Below are positions 55,703-64,000 of a DNA stretch of 64,000 nt, piece after piece (position 1 is the stretch's first letter; every line of letters starts with the position of its first letter). The stretch is from Paenibacillus plantarum (GTDB lineage: Bacteria; Bacillota; Bacilli; Paenibacillales; NBRC-103111). Both the position numbers and the translations under genes were made by a program. Below the pieces are notes generated by a model. That model saw only the letters and a program-made list of their open reading frames with translations. It had not been told where the DNA came from and did not search any database. The DNA lies in assembly GCF_013141695.1 (NCBI RefSeq), contig NZ_WHNY01000036.1, positions 86,742 through 150,741 of the forward strand, given 5' to 3'.

Positions 55703-55815
55703 ATATGAGCACCACCTATAGTTGTAATGAATCCACTATGTCGTCCCTTGGAGATCGACATTAATCCTTCATTATATCATGGGGGTCCCACACTGCATCC
55801 GGCACGAAGTTGGGT

Positions 55816-56685
55816 TCACCCTTTTACCGACCCCACAAGCATTCCCTTATCAAAATGCTTTTGAAAATACGGATACATGATAAGCATTGGAATCGAAGCC
55901 ATGACCACGACAGCCATTTGCACCGGTGGTCCATACTCAAATCCTTTGGCTGACGTTTCCAGCGAATTGCTCGATTCCAATATTATTTGCCTTAAGAACA
56001 CCTGCAAAGGTAATTTCTGTGAATCGCTGATAAACAGAACAGCTTGGAAATAAGAATTCCAATAAAACACAGCATAAAACATAATGAAGGTAGCGACCGA
56101 GGTCATGGATAGCGGCAGAATGACACGCAAAAACATGGTCCACTCCCCGCAACCGTCAATCCGAGCCGCGTCTTCAAGTTCCTTGGGCGTATTCTGAAAA
56201 AAACTTCTCATCACGATCAGGTTAAACGGAAGGACAGCATTATTCAAAAATAGCGACCAATAACTATTCAGTAAGCCAAGCTGACTGGTCAGCAAATACA
56301 TAGGAATAATGCCGCCGCTAAAAATCAATGTAAATAAAACCATAATATTTATCGCTTTTCTGCCCCTGAGCCAAGTCCTGGATAACCCGTAAGCCATCAA
56401 AGTGGTAACCGTAATGCTAAGCACGGTCCCTCCCACAGTGATTTGCAGCGCATTCCAATAAGATGTAATAAAGTTATGGTTGCTGAATAAATAGCCGTAG
56501 GCGTTTAATGTCCAATCTTTTGGAATTAGGAAAAAACCTCGTGACAACATTTCTTGTTTCGTCGAAAAAGAGCTAAGAAGCACATACATGCAAGGGAATA
56601 TAACCAACAGCAGGATTAAAGAGAGCAGCAAATAGATGCATATATCAAATAATGAAAATCGTTTCGTGATGGCCTTCTTTTTCAT
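55816..56685 (-). CDS. Sugar ABC permease, LplC type (third importer)
   Basis: A 289-residue permease with six membrane helices. The EAA loop reads LEDAARIDGCGEWTMFLRV; the C-terminus is HFDKGMLVGSVKG. ATG 56685 lies one base after the TAG of the LplB gene. It belongs to the lipoprotein-LplB-LplC order (inverted relative to the other two importers, where the lipoprotein comes last). Confidence 0.94.
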   Translation of the reverse strand: MKKKAITKRFSLFDICIYLLLSLILLLVIFPCMYVLLSSFSTKQEMLSRGFFLIPKDWTLNAYGYLFSNHNFITSYWNALQITVGGTVLSITVTTLMAYGLSRTWLRGRKAINIMVLFTLIFSGGIIPMYLLTSQLGLLNSYWSLFLNNAVLPFNLIVMRSFFQNTPKELEDAARIDGCGEWTMFLRVILPLSMTSVATFIMFYAVFYWNSYFQAVLFISDSQKLPLQVFLRQIILESSNSLETSAKGFEYGPPVQMAVVVMASIPMLIMYPYFQKHFDKGMLVGSVKG

Positions 56686-56686
56686 C

Positions 56687-57637
56687 CTAATATACCCCTT
56701 CCTCTCCTATTTTCCGGGATGCCTTGTTGGCCAGGTAGACGAGCACTAATCCTACCAATCCTTTGAACAGTCCGACCGCTGTTGTATAGCTGAATTCCCC
56801 CTGGTTAATTCCAACCCGAAACACATAAGTGTCAAACACTTCGGAAATATCAATATTCAGTGAATTTTGCAGCAGTAGGATATGTTCGAAACCCGAATCC
56901 ATCACGTGGCCCAATCGCAAAATGAATAAAATGATGATGGTCGCCCGCAGAGCAGGCAAGTTAATATGCCAAATTTGTCTCCAGCGGCTGGCACCGTCAA
57001 CCCGGGCAGCCTCATACAGTGTAGGATCTACAGAAGCAAGAGCCGCAAGGAAAATGATCGCGCTCCATCCGGCTTCCTTCCAAACCACCTGAAACAAATA
57101 AAGCATCCGGAAGTAACTAGGATCGGTCATCAGTTCAACACGCTCATACCCCCAAGTAGAAAGAAGAATGTTAATTCCCCCATCTTGAGAGGAGAATAAT
57201 AAGACGGTCATACTGACAATGACTACCCAGCTTAAGAAATGAGGAACATATAACAATGTTTGCGCCCATTTTTTATACCAACGGATGCGAACCTCGTTCA
57301 AAAGAAGAGATAGGATGATCGGAACAGGAAAAAAGAAAAATAAATTCAAAGCGCTAATCACTAGGGTGTTCCTAAAGATCCCCCAAAAATCCGGGTCCTT
57401 GAACAGACGAATGAAGTTATCGAATCCGATCCATTGGCTTTGAAGAAAGCCTTCGAAAGGGTCATAGTTTTGGAAGGCGATAATAATGCCGCCCATAGGA
57501 ATATATTTAAAGACTATGAAATATAAGAAGCCCGGCAAAATCATCAAGTAAATCGGGATTCCGCGCTTCCATTCATCCCATCTGCGAGGCGTGCTCTTGC
57601 TGTTTGCCCTAATGGATTCCGTTATCGCAGTACTCAA
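56687..57637 (-). CDS. Sugar ABC permease, LplB type (third importer)
   Basis: A 316-residue permease with six helices; EAA loop LYEAARVDGASRWRQIWHI; C-terminus RKIGEEGVY. The start is TTG 57637, about eight bases after GGGAGG. It is downstream of the binding-protein gene and separated from it by a hairpin that probably lowers permease expression. Confidence 0.94.
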   Translation of the reverse strand: MSTAITESIRANSKSTPRRWDEWKRGIPIYLMILPGFLYFIVFKYIPMGGIIIAFQNYDPFEGFLQSQWIGFDNFIRLFKDPDFWGIFRNTLVISALNLFFFFPVPIILSLLLNEVRIRWYKKWAQTLLYVPHFLSWVVIVSMTVLLFSSQDGGINILLSTWGYERVELMTDPSYFRMLYLFQVVWKEAGWSAIIFLAALASVDPTLYEAARVDGASRWRQIWHINLPALRATIIILFILRLGHVMDSGFEHILLLQNSLNIDISEVFDTYVFRVGINQGEFSYTTAVGLFKGLVGLVLVYLANKASRKIGEEGVY

Positions 57638-57663
57638 GACAGCAACCTCCCTTTCTCAATTTG

Positions 57664-57700
57664 GTAATAAAGCCTGAATGAACAGCTCGATCATTCAGGC
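57664..57700 (-). terminator. Attenuating hairpin between lipoprotein and permease genes
   Basis: On the minus strand GCCTGAATG/CATTCAGGC pair around an eleven-base loop and are followed by TTTATTA. The short T-run suggests partial termination, so more binding protein than permease would be made. Confidence 0.75.
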
Positions 57701-57720
57701 TTTTAACGTTTGACAGCCTA

Positions 57721-59253
57721 TTATTTTGTTTTCAGATATTCGTCATTTATTTCCTTAATAATGGTATCTCCTCCGCCGGCCTTCCATTCAGCAATCGCTT
57801 TATCTATGGATTCCATCGGTTCTTGACCAACAATAACCTTAACCATGGTATCCATCCATTTTTTATCTATCGTCGGTCCGACTTTGATGGCTGTATCCGA
57901 ATCAAGACCAAAACCGTCGTTATTCACTTTAAGTTTCTCATTGTTATCGAAATATGATTTTATCGTTGCCGTCTCTTTAGGATCATTCCATTTATAAACC
58001 AGAAACAGCGGGTCGAACCGTTTGAAGAACCAGCCAACTAACAAGAACTGTCTGTCCTTTATAGATGCGTCGAGCTGCTCGTATTTATCGGCCGATATCT
58101 TCTTGTAGTGGACACCCTCGATCCCATGTTTCACCAGATCATAACCTTCGTCTGAAAGCATGTAATCCATCAGCTTCAGGATGCGTTGTTGTTTCTTAAC
58201 ATCGATCTTAGAATTGATCACGATTTTGTCCGATGCTGGTGTACCCGGTGTCCCGCGTTTCCCTGTAGGACCTGTCGGTGGCAGCAATTGGACAAGCTCC
58301 GCTTTCGGATCCAACTTCGTTAACGGAGGTAATGTTTCGATATAAAGCTGCTGCGGATTAACATTGGCAATACCAGACTTTCCGGCCTCCATCTTATTAA
58401 GCGAATCACGCGATTTCAGGATCGGAAAATCTTTGTCCAATACTCCCTCTGAATAGGCCTTTTTCATAAATCCGATAAAATCCTTTAACTCCTTACTTTG
58501 GGTTTGCATAGGAACCAGCTTGTCTGCTTCCAATTTCCATTTGTTCGCAAGCCCGAAACTGGAAGTCAGGTATCGTGCACTTCCCCAAAATCCGAAATTA
58601 CCACCAGGGCTAATTTCCACCGAAAAACCCACCGTATCCTGCTTGCCGTTGCCATCCGGGTCGTTTAAAGCAAACGCTTTGGCGACGTTATAAAATTCAT
58701 CGATCGTCTCCGGTACTTTGAGTCCCAGTTTATCAAGCCAATCTTTGCGAATAGCCAGTGAATCTCTCGTTTCCTGGTTGTAGAACGGTATACCGAAATA
58801 TTTGTCTTTCGGGTTAAAATGTTTCAGCGACTGCTCTGGAATGTACTTTACAATGTTCGGATACTTGCTTAGCTCCGGTTTCACATCCATAAAAATATTT
58901 TTGCTCTGCCACTTTACATACTCTGTATTCGTCATATAAAAGACATCTGGGAAGTTGTTCGATGCGGCCATGACATTCAGCTTCTCTGGATAGTTGGCAG
59001 AAGGAACCCATTCAATCTTAAGATCGATATTCAGCTTTTTGTTCAGTTCCTCAATGATGGGATGATTAGGCGGCCATCCTCCTCCAGCGTAGCTTCGCGT
59101 CATGAGATTAATTGTTATTTTTTCGCTCAGATCGTCTGCTACAGCATTGCCTTTCTCTGACTCCTTCTTCCCTGTCGCGGAATCCCCACTACAACCTGCA
59201 AGCAGTGTAGTCAACATTAAAGCGCTTAACGAGAGCGTTATCATTTTTTTCAT
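57721..59253 (-). CDS. Extracellular sugar-binding lipoprotein (third importer)
   Basis: About 510 residues with the lipobox LLAGC at residues ~16-20. Solute-binding motifs include TINLMTRSYAGGGWPPNHP at the N-terminus and DEFYNVAKAFALNDPDGNG, typical of the LipO group. ATG 59253 lies ten bases after GGGGG; a TTG at 59262 is too close to that site. The gene starts the run lipoprotein-LplB-LplC-YesN-YesM-sulfatase-GH3-MFS-GH3. Confidence 0.93.
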   Translation of the reverse strand: MKKMITLSLSALMLTTLLAGCSGDSATGKKESEKGNAVADDLSEKITINLMTRSYAGGGWPPNHPIIEELNKKLNIDLKIEWVPSANYPEKLNVMAASNNFPDVFYMTNTEYVKWQSKNIFMDVKPELSKYPNIVKYIPEQSLKHFNPKDKYFGIPFYNQETRDSLAIRKDWLDKLGLKVPETIDEFYNVAKAFALNDPDGNGKQDTVGFSVEISPGGNFGFWGSARYLTSSFGLANKWKLEADKLVPMQTQSKELKDFIGFMKKAYSEGVLDKDFPILKSRDSLNKMEAGKSGIANVNPQQLYIETLPPLTKLDPKAELVQLLPPTGPTGKRGTPGTPASDKIVINSKIDVKKQQRILKLMDYMLSDEGYDLVKHGIEGVHYKKISADKYEQLDASIKDRQFLLVGWFFKRFDPLFLVYKWNDPKETATIKSYFDNNEKLKVNNDGFGLDSDTAIKVGPTIDKKWMDTMVKVIVGQEPMESIDKAIAEWKAGGGDTIIKEINDEYLKTK

Positions 59254-59607
59254 TCTTCCCAAGCCCCCTGAATTTATTTCTTCATGAAAAAGAAGTTAGT
59301 CCAACTTTATCAAAAATCCCCACCTAGGTCGTTAACGTATAGTCCGTTTTCTTTGCATATTCTCCGAAACCACCGTCAATATTTCTCTCTCTCTCTTATC
59401 TCTCACATGAGGGATCTCGTTATCAATGGCTCCTACAATATTTGCCTCATCCGAGTCGTAATAAAATTCTTCCTCGCTTTCTTTTTCTATTTTTCCCACA
59501 AAGAACGAGTAATACGTATCGTTAACGGATTAACCGTTTTTTTCATTTCTTCATTTGCGTTTTCATGTGTAGCACTACCTCTGCTCATCCTTCATACCCC
59601 CCTAAAG
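59254..59607. other. Non-coding leader region of the third importer
   Basis: About 350 bp without a supportable gene. It is pyrimidine-rich on the plus strand and holds a repeated CGTTAACG motif (near 59330 and 59520, the latter within CGTTAACGGATTAACCG). These may be operators for the YesN-type or a LacI-type regulator; no -35/-10 pair is convincing. Confidence 0.4.
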
Positions 59608-59640
59608 TAAAAAACGCGTTCACCCCATAGAGTGAACGCA
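59608..59640 (-). terminator. Terminator of the EamA transporter gene
   Basis: On the minus strand GCGTTCAC/GTGAACGC with an eight-base loop is followed by GTTTTTTAC. It ends the gene finishing at 59662. Confidence 0.88.
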
Positions 59641-59661
59641 ACTGCTGACTAAGAAATCCGA

Positions 59662-60528
59662 CTATTTAGAAGCAAATCGTTTGGCAAACGTCACGCACAT
59701 AACAACGCCAATATTGACAATAAAAATTGGCCAACCAATGGATTCGTGCAAAACAAGAGCCGAGAGCAACAGGCCGAAGAATGGCTGAAGGAGTTGCAAT
59801 TGTCCGACTGCTGCTATGCCTCCCTGAGCAAGACCGCGGTACCAAAACACGAAGCCGATAAGCATACTGAATAGCGAGACGTAGGCAAGACTCAAGTAGG
59901 ACGATACCTGGATACTATCCCAGGATTGAGGCATTTTATAAAGCGAGAGCACCAACATCAAGGGAAGGGAAATGAGAAGCGCCCAAGAGATGACTTGCCA
60001 TCCGCCCAGTCTCCGTGAGAGACGCGCGCCTTCCGCATAACCATACCCACACACGATAATCGATGCCAGCATGAGTCCATCACCAAGTGGAGATGATGTA
60101 GCTCCATTAGCTAAAGCAAATCCTGCTACAAGACAGCTCCCTAAAGCGGATAATAACCAAAAAATCGGCTTAGGACGTTCAGCTCCCCGCAACACCCCAA
60201 AAATCGCTGTCGAGAGCGGCAGAAGCCCAATATAAATAATCGCATGCGAGGAAGTGACATATTGAAGGGCTACGCCTGTCAGTAGCGGAAATCCCACGAC
60301 GACGCAAAGTGCCACTAACACTAGCGGAAGGACTTCGTTTCGAACAGGACGTTGTGGTCTAAAAATAAGAAGTAATCCCCCCGCTAATAGCCCGGCGATT
60401 GCAGCGCGACATACCGTGAGGAACAACGGATCGAAATCCATGACAGCAAGTCGCGTTGCTGGTAGGGAACCGCTGAAGAAAAGCACACCTAAAAATCCAT
60501 TGATCCATCCACTTGTTGTTTTGTTCAT
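59662..60528 (-). CDS. EamA/DMT-family exporter
   Basis: About 288 residues with ten predicted membrane helices in two EamA halves (VLFFSGSLPATRLAVMDFDP at the start, ALVLHESIGWPIFIVN near the end). The family exports amino acids and metabolites or takes up others. ATG 60528 lies five bases after GGGGTGG. It is transcribed divergently from a MocR-type regulator 120 bp away, an arrangement typical of a regulator controlling its neighbour. The substrate is unknown; an amino acid or a vitamin B6-linked compound is plausible. Confidence 0.88.
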   Translation of the reverse strand: MNKTTSGWINGFLGVLFFSGSLPATRLAVMDFDPLFLTVCRAAIAGLLAGGLLLIFRPQRPVRNEVLPLVLVALCVVVGFPLLTGVALQYVTSSHAIIYIGLLPLSTAIFGVLRGAERPKPIFWLLSALGSCLVAGFALANGATSSPLGDGLMLASIIVCGYGYAEGARLSRRLGGWQVISWALLISLPLMLVLSLYKMPQSWDSIQVSSYLSLAYVSLFSMLIGFVFWYRGLAQGGIAAVGQLQLLQPFFGLLLSALVLHESIGWPIFIVNIGVVMCVTFAKRFASK

Positions 60529-60578
60529 TCTGCCCACCCCGTGTTTACTTTTGTGCGATATTCTGTATTATAGTAGGC

Positions 60579-60627
60579 ACAGATGTGGGTGTATATCTAG
60601 AAAATACACATCTGTAAGGATACAGAT
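60579..60627. promoter_or_regulatory. Inverted-repeat operator candidate between EamA and MocR genes
   Basis: ACAGATGTG (60579-60587) and its exact complement CACATCTGT (60607-60615) face each other over 19 bp; a third half-site ACAGAT lies at 60622-60627. The position between divergent starts suits MocR binding and control of both genes. Confidence 0.65.
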
Positions 60628-60648
60628 TGCAGCATAGGGGGTGTTGTT

Positions 60649-62022
60649 ATGGCGAATAAAAAGCAAAAGGTGATAGATAGTATTCGCTCGGACATCGTCA
60701 ACAGTTTTGTTAAACCTGGCCAGAGATTGCCCTCGATTCGAGAACAGAGTCAACAATTCGCTTGTAGTCTCAATACCATAATCAGTGCGTATCAGGAACT
60801 TGAAAGGGAATACTTGATTTATTCACGTCCGAAAAGTGGTTATTATGTTGTCGCGCAAGAAGCACTTTTACCCTTGCTCCAAAACAAACGAATCGACTTT
60901 ACATCAGCGGCACCTGATCCCTCCTCTATGTCCCAAATGGACTTGCGACAATGTTTAAACAAGGCGATGGAGCTTTTTGAAACTTCCATTTTCACTTATC
61001 CCGATCCGCAAGGATTGTTGTCACTACGCCAGGAAATTGTGAAGCTTTTTCATAAACAACAAGTCTTTTCTTCGGAGCAGCAGCTATTTATTTTTTCAGG
61101 TGCCCAGCAGGCGCTTCATCTACTCAGCGGGATGCCTTTCCCAAATGGAAAGACAAACATCTTGGTGGAACAACCGACTTACTGGGGGATGTTGGAATCA
61201 CTGAAAGCACAAAATCAAACCGTCATCGGGATCGATAGAACTCCTAACGGAATTGACTGGGCTGCATTGGAACGTCATTTTCAAAGCAACATGATTAAGT
61301 TCTTCTACACCATTCCGCGGTTCCATAATCCGTTAGGGACGTCCTATACACCAAAGGAAAAGCAAAGAATAGCAGAGCTTGCGCAAAAGTACGACGTTTT
61401 CGTTATTGAAGATGATTATCTCGCGGATATGGAAACAAACAACAAAGCGGATCCCATTTGGGCGTATAATGGCTCCAGTCATGTTATTTACCTTCGAAGT
61501 TTTTCTAAAATCATGCTGCCTGGATTAAGGCTTGCCGCAGCGACAGTACCGCATTCAATCGTCCCTTCCCTTCAGCAGCTTAAACGAACAGCGGATCTAA
61601 GCACTTCGGTTCTATCTCAAGGAGTTCTAGAAATTTTTTTGCAATCCGGTATGTATGAGCATCATGCAAAGCAAATGAAGGTCTTGTATAATCATCGAGT
61701 CAGCAAACTAAAAGAAGTTTCAAGCCGACTATTGCCCCATGAGTCCTTATATTCCGTCACGTCTAGCGGAGGTCTTTTTTCAACGATTAATCTCCACAAT
61801 ATTCATACAGAGGACTTGGTTAAGAGGCTACATACACGAGGGGTAGATGTGCTGCCAGCGGACCCGCAATTCCTTTCCTCTTTCCCCAAAATGAACTTGT
61901 TACGCATGAGTATTATGCGCACAGATGAACAGGATATTGAAAAAGGCATTCATATTCTTGCTGATGAATTAGAACATGCCAAACAGACAAGCAATTCGTA
62001 TAAGCCGTTCTTTTGGATTTAA
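60649..62022 (+). CDS. MocR/PdxR-family regulator (GntR helix-turn-helix fused to aminotransferase)
   Basis: A 457-residue PLP-binding regulator. The N-terminal winged helix (1-~75) has VKPGQRLPSIREQSQQFACS; the aminotransferase-like domain (~110-450) has the PLP lysine in YLRSFSKIMLPGLRLA and EQPTYWGM plus DDYLADM. Such proteins use PLP to sense amino acids or B6 vitamers and control adjacent genes. ATG 60649 lies eight bases after GGGGGTG. Its likely target is the divergent EamA exporter gene. Confidence 0.93.
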   Translation: MANKKQKVIDSIRSDIVNSFVKPGQRLPSIREQSQQFACSLNTIISAYQELEREYLIYSRPKSGYYVVAQEALLPLLQNKRIDFTSAAPDPSSMSQMDLRQCLNKAMELFETSIFTYPDPQGLLSLRQEIVKLFHKQQVFSSEQQLFIFSGAQQALHLLSGMPFPNGKTNILVEQPTYWGMLESLKAQNQTVIGIDRTPNGIDWAALERHFQSNMIKFFYTIPRFHNPLGTSYTPKEKQRIAELAQKYDVFVIEDDYLADMETNNKADPIWAYNGSSHVIYLRSFSKIMLPGLRLAAATVPHSIVPSLQQLKRTADLSTSVLSQGVLEIFLQSGMYEHHAKQMKVLYNHRVSKLKEVSSRLLPHESLYSVTSSGGLFSTINLHNIHTEDLVKRLHTRGVDVLPADPQFLSSFPKMNLLRMSIMRTDEQDIEKGIHILADELEHAKQTSNSYKPFFWI

Positions 62023-62047
62023 ATATTTAGATTATTATCCAGAAATA

Positions 62048-62105
62048 AAGAAAAACGGGGGTTAAAGGAATATTACCCCAGGTAACCTCTCCTTTAACTC
62101 CCGTT
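62048..62105. terminator. Convergent terminator hairpin after MocR
   Basis: AACGGGGGTTAAAGGA and TCCTTTAACTCCCGTT pair with one mismatch around a 20-base loop. On the minus strand TTTC follows; on the plus strand an A-rich run follows. It ends the minus-strand gene remnant and probably MocR as well. Confidence 0.75.
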
Positions 62106-62813
62106 ACAAAAACTTGTTGCGATATTCGGTCGGCGTCAAACCGAACTGCTTCTTGAAGTTCTCCCGGAAGTGGTCCTGGTCTGTATACCCGATCCGGTCA
62201 CATATCTCGTAGATTTTTATCGCGGGATCCTTCAGCAGCCGGCCAGCTTCCTCCATACGGAGACGAATGATCCAATGATTGATCGTCACACTGGTTATTT
62301 CTTTAAACAGCAGATTCAAATATTTTTCGCTTAATCCGACTGAGGCCGCCACATCCGCTAGCGTCAATTCCCTACGTGTAAATTCTTCCTTCATATACTG
62401 AATCGCTTGTTCGACCACTTCGTCTTTTTCAAACTTCCATGCCATTCCCCTTGAGGCAACGTATCCGACAAATATGGCAGCTTTACCTTGGTGGCATGCT
62501 CTACGACGGTCAACTTCCGGCGCTCTTCCCGTTCTTTGTGAAGTACTTCGACCGCACGCGAAACAACCTTTTCTATTTCAACCGGATCGATCGGCTTCAG
62601 GACATAGTCCAATACTTGAAGCTTTAGCACCTGCCTTGCATGCTCAAACTCACTCAATCCAGATAAAATGATGTAGCGGATGTCCGGATTACGAGCTTTT
62701 ACGGTCTCAATCAACTCCAAGCCGTTCATCTTGGGCATCCCGATATCAGTTAAAAGCAGGTCCGGTTCCTCACGGTCAAGCCACGCCAACACCTTCGACA
62801 CAGGTGCCCTCAC
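62104..62813 (-). pseudogene. YesN-type response regulator remnant, split and N-terminally deleted
   Basis: Two pieces. The upstream piece (62813-62391) has most of a receiver domain, with the phosphoacceptor in LLLTDIGMPKMNG and KPIDPVEIEK, but lacks the first strand and acidic pocket. The downstream piece (62445-62104) is a complete-looking AraC domain (LTLADVAASVGLSEKYLNLL split over the first helix-turn-helix). The two are in different frames around 62440, and the normal ~130-residue linker is missing, so an internal deletion joined them. The 62445 ATG has an AAGGGG site, so an isolated 113-residue AraC domain might still be made. Confidence 0.8.
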
Positions 62814-63172
62814 TTACTTCAACATAACGCAAACCAAACGCCTCCCCGCAATGCAGTTGAATTCTCCGATGAACATTCATAGTGCCGTAGCCGGTTCCAC
62901 CGCTGTTCGATTTGCCGATAGGATCGCTCACAGGCTGCTGCCGGAGCATGCGGTTTATTTTATCTGCCTCGCAGCCTCGCCCATTATCTTCGACCCTCAG
63001 CACAAGCGCTATCCCTTCCAGTCGGGCTGAAATTGTTATCCGGCAATCAGACGGACGGTCGGCAAACCCGTGAATGATGGCATTTTCGGCCAACGGTTGC
63101 AAAGTAAGGTGCACCATGTTGATGGACACGAGATCGTCCGGTATTCGTATATCCACGTGCAGATCATCCATC
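62795..63172 (-). pseudogene. YesM-type histidine kinase, C-terminal remnant
   Basis: Only the ATPase half of the kinase is left: LTLQPLAENAIIHGF (N-box), RVEDNGRG and GGTGYGTMNVHRRIQLHCG. The sensor, membrane helices and phospho-histidine are missing. On its upstream side it is fused in frame, near 63172, to a permease fragment, and on its downstream side, near 62795, it runs out of frame into the response-regulator remnant. Not functional. Confidence 0.85.
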
Positions 63173-63292
63173 GGGAGGGTAATGTGCCAAATCATTCTTA
63201 AACGCCCAGCTCCATCCACTCTCGCCGCTTCATACAATGTCGGATCGATGGCTGTCATCGCAGCCAGGTAAATAATCGCTCCGTATCCATGT
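63172..63292 (-). pseudogene. LplB-type permease fragment (EAA loop only)
   Basis: About 40 residues remain: GAIIYLAAMTAIDPTLYEAA and then RVDGAGRLRMIWHITLP, the EAA loop of an LplB-type permease. It is fused in frame to the kinase remnant. This shows that a fourth importer/two-component operon once stood here. Confidence 0.85.
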
Positions 63293-63318
63293 CGTCGACC
63301 GAGATGACACTAACCTCA

Positions 63319-63600
63319 CTACCGCCTATAACGCTTTTCCCATAAACAGAATTCTTGTCCAGGCCGAGGACCTCCCCAAATAAGACTCACTCCATGTAAC
63401 CCCAACTCATTGATGGATAAATATGGAAAATCATCATAGCGCACACACGTTCTTATGTAAATGCCGTCTATTGTTTAACTATCGTGTCCGGTTAGCTTAA
63501 GTGTACCATTCTTATGTTCCACGAACAGCTTCGAGAAAAGCTCATTAGAGTAATTAATCCTACGCTCAGGAAATTCGCCTGTAAGTATAATCTTCAACAT
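63319..63600 (-). pseudogene. Unidentified remnant with internal stop
   Basis: From ATG 63600 a frame of 41 codons stops at 63475, then stays open for 51 further codons to TAG 63319 (including DDFPYLSINELGLHGVSLIW). The continuity across one stop suggests a decayed gene fragment; no family was recognised. It is truncated on the right by the IS110-like piece. Confidence 0.3.
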
Positions 63601-63620
63601 TTGAAGCAGACGTTTACCCG

Positions 63621-63977
63621 TTAGTTCAGTCGGCCCTTGAGACCATTGTGCCACGCATCAGCGGCATCTGTTTTTACCTTTCGTAGTTGAGATCCTTTTG
63701 CCCGTTTGGATTGAAGTGGATTAATTACCATATGGCAAAACCCACTGCGTTCCATGTAAGCCACAAGTCCCCGATGATAATGCCCTGTTGCTTCTAACAC
63801 AACTACCGGTTCTTTTCCCGTTTCCTGACGCAGTTCTCCAAGCCACTCTCCAAATTCTTCAAACCCTTCCTCCGTGTGGGAGATGTTTTTCGACTTCCCT
63901 GCCACTTCATTTCGCGAAGTGAATGCCTGAGCCACACTCGTTCCTTTCGATACATCCAAACCTACAACTGGTTCCAT
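63621..63977 (-). mobile_element. IS110-family transposase, truncated N-terminal fragment
   Basis: The 118-residue frame starts at ATG 63977 after AAAGGA. It shows the RuvC-like start of IS110 transposases: GLDVSKGTSVAQAF (Asp8), VVLEATGHYHRGL (Glu near 62) and KVKTDAADA (Asp near 107). After that point the sequence departs from the family and stops within ten residues, so the C-terminal part with the serine domain is deleted at about 63650. The upstream end of the element continues past the right edge. Confidence 0.88.
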
Positions 63978-64000
63978 TTCACCATTCCTTTACAAATTTT

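Noticed and set aside
59284..59610. 108-codon open frame on the plus strand in the importer leader
   Set aside because: No ribosome site, odd composition rich in Phe/Ser from pyrimidine runs, and it lies antisense to the leader of the third importer.

Overview
The window looks like chromosomal DNA of a Paenibacillus-type Bacillota (Paenibacillus, Cohnella or a close relative). Reasons: strong GGAGG-type ribosome sites with frequent GTG and TTG starts, three LplB/LplC/lipoprotein sugar ABC importers without their own ATPase, YesN/YesM-type and membrane-bound AraC regulators, very large multidomain secreted proteins, and an FNR protein with the Bacillus-type C-terminal cysteine cluster. No rRNA, tRNA or CRISPR array was seen.

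Region 1 (1-8.9 kb) is a respiratory and anaerobic-control block. A GAF protein, a NarL-type regulator and the start of a PAS kinase resemble an NreABC nitrate/oxygen-sensing system. They sit next to fnr, a ba3-type cytochrome oxidase operon (with a hidden 51-residue subunit IIa and a hemerythrin-like protein), mobA, a DoxX-type membrane protein and a cation-efflux protein. Three of these promoters carry TGTGA-N6-TCACT-type boxes about 32 bp from good -10 hexamers, the geometry of FNR activation at -41.5. Nitrate-respiration genes probably lie just left of the window.

Region 2 (9-9.9 kb) holds a 43-residue acidic peptide gene and a TerB-like gene. Region 3 (9.97-21.9 kb, all minus) is a carbohydrate cluster: hydrolase, LplB, LplC, binding lipoprotein, membrane AraC sensor and a 1679-residue secreted protein. 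Region 4 (22-26.1 kb) is a scarred stretch: a YHYH protein, DinB, a broken ABC exporter, a GntR/ATPase deletion scar and a decayed mobile-element-like frame whose end sequence recurs three times.

Region 5 (26.1-59.3 kb, minus) is a multi-operon polysaccharide-use locus. It contains ThuA, two Gfo/Idh/MocA oxidoreductases, a toroid lyase-like protein and an SGNH hydrolase; a second importer with a 1778-residue beta-helix protein and its AraC sensor; two GH3 enzymes, an MFS transporter, a sulfatase and a YesM/YesN pair; and a third importer. Decayed genes at 44.2-45.1 kb include one with a 17-unit tetranucleotide repeat.

Region 6 (59.6-62.1 kb) is a divergent EamA exporter/MocR regulator pair with a palindromic operator candidate. 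Region 7 (62.1-64 kb) is a graveyard: a permease, a YesM-type kinase and a YesN-type regulator collapsed into one another by deletions, an unidentified remnant, and a truncated IS110-family transposase running to the window end.
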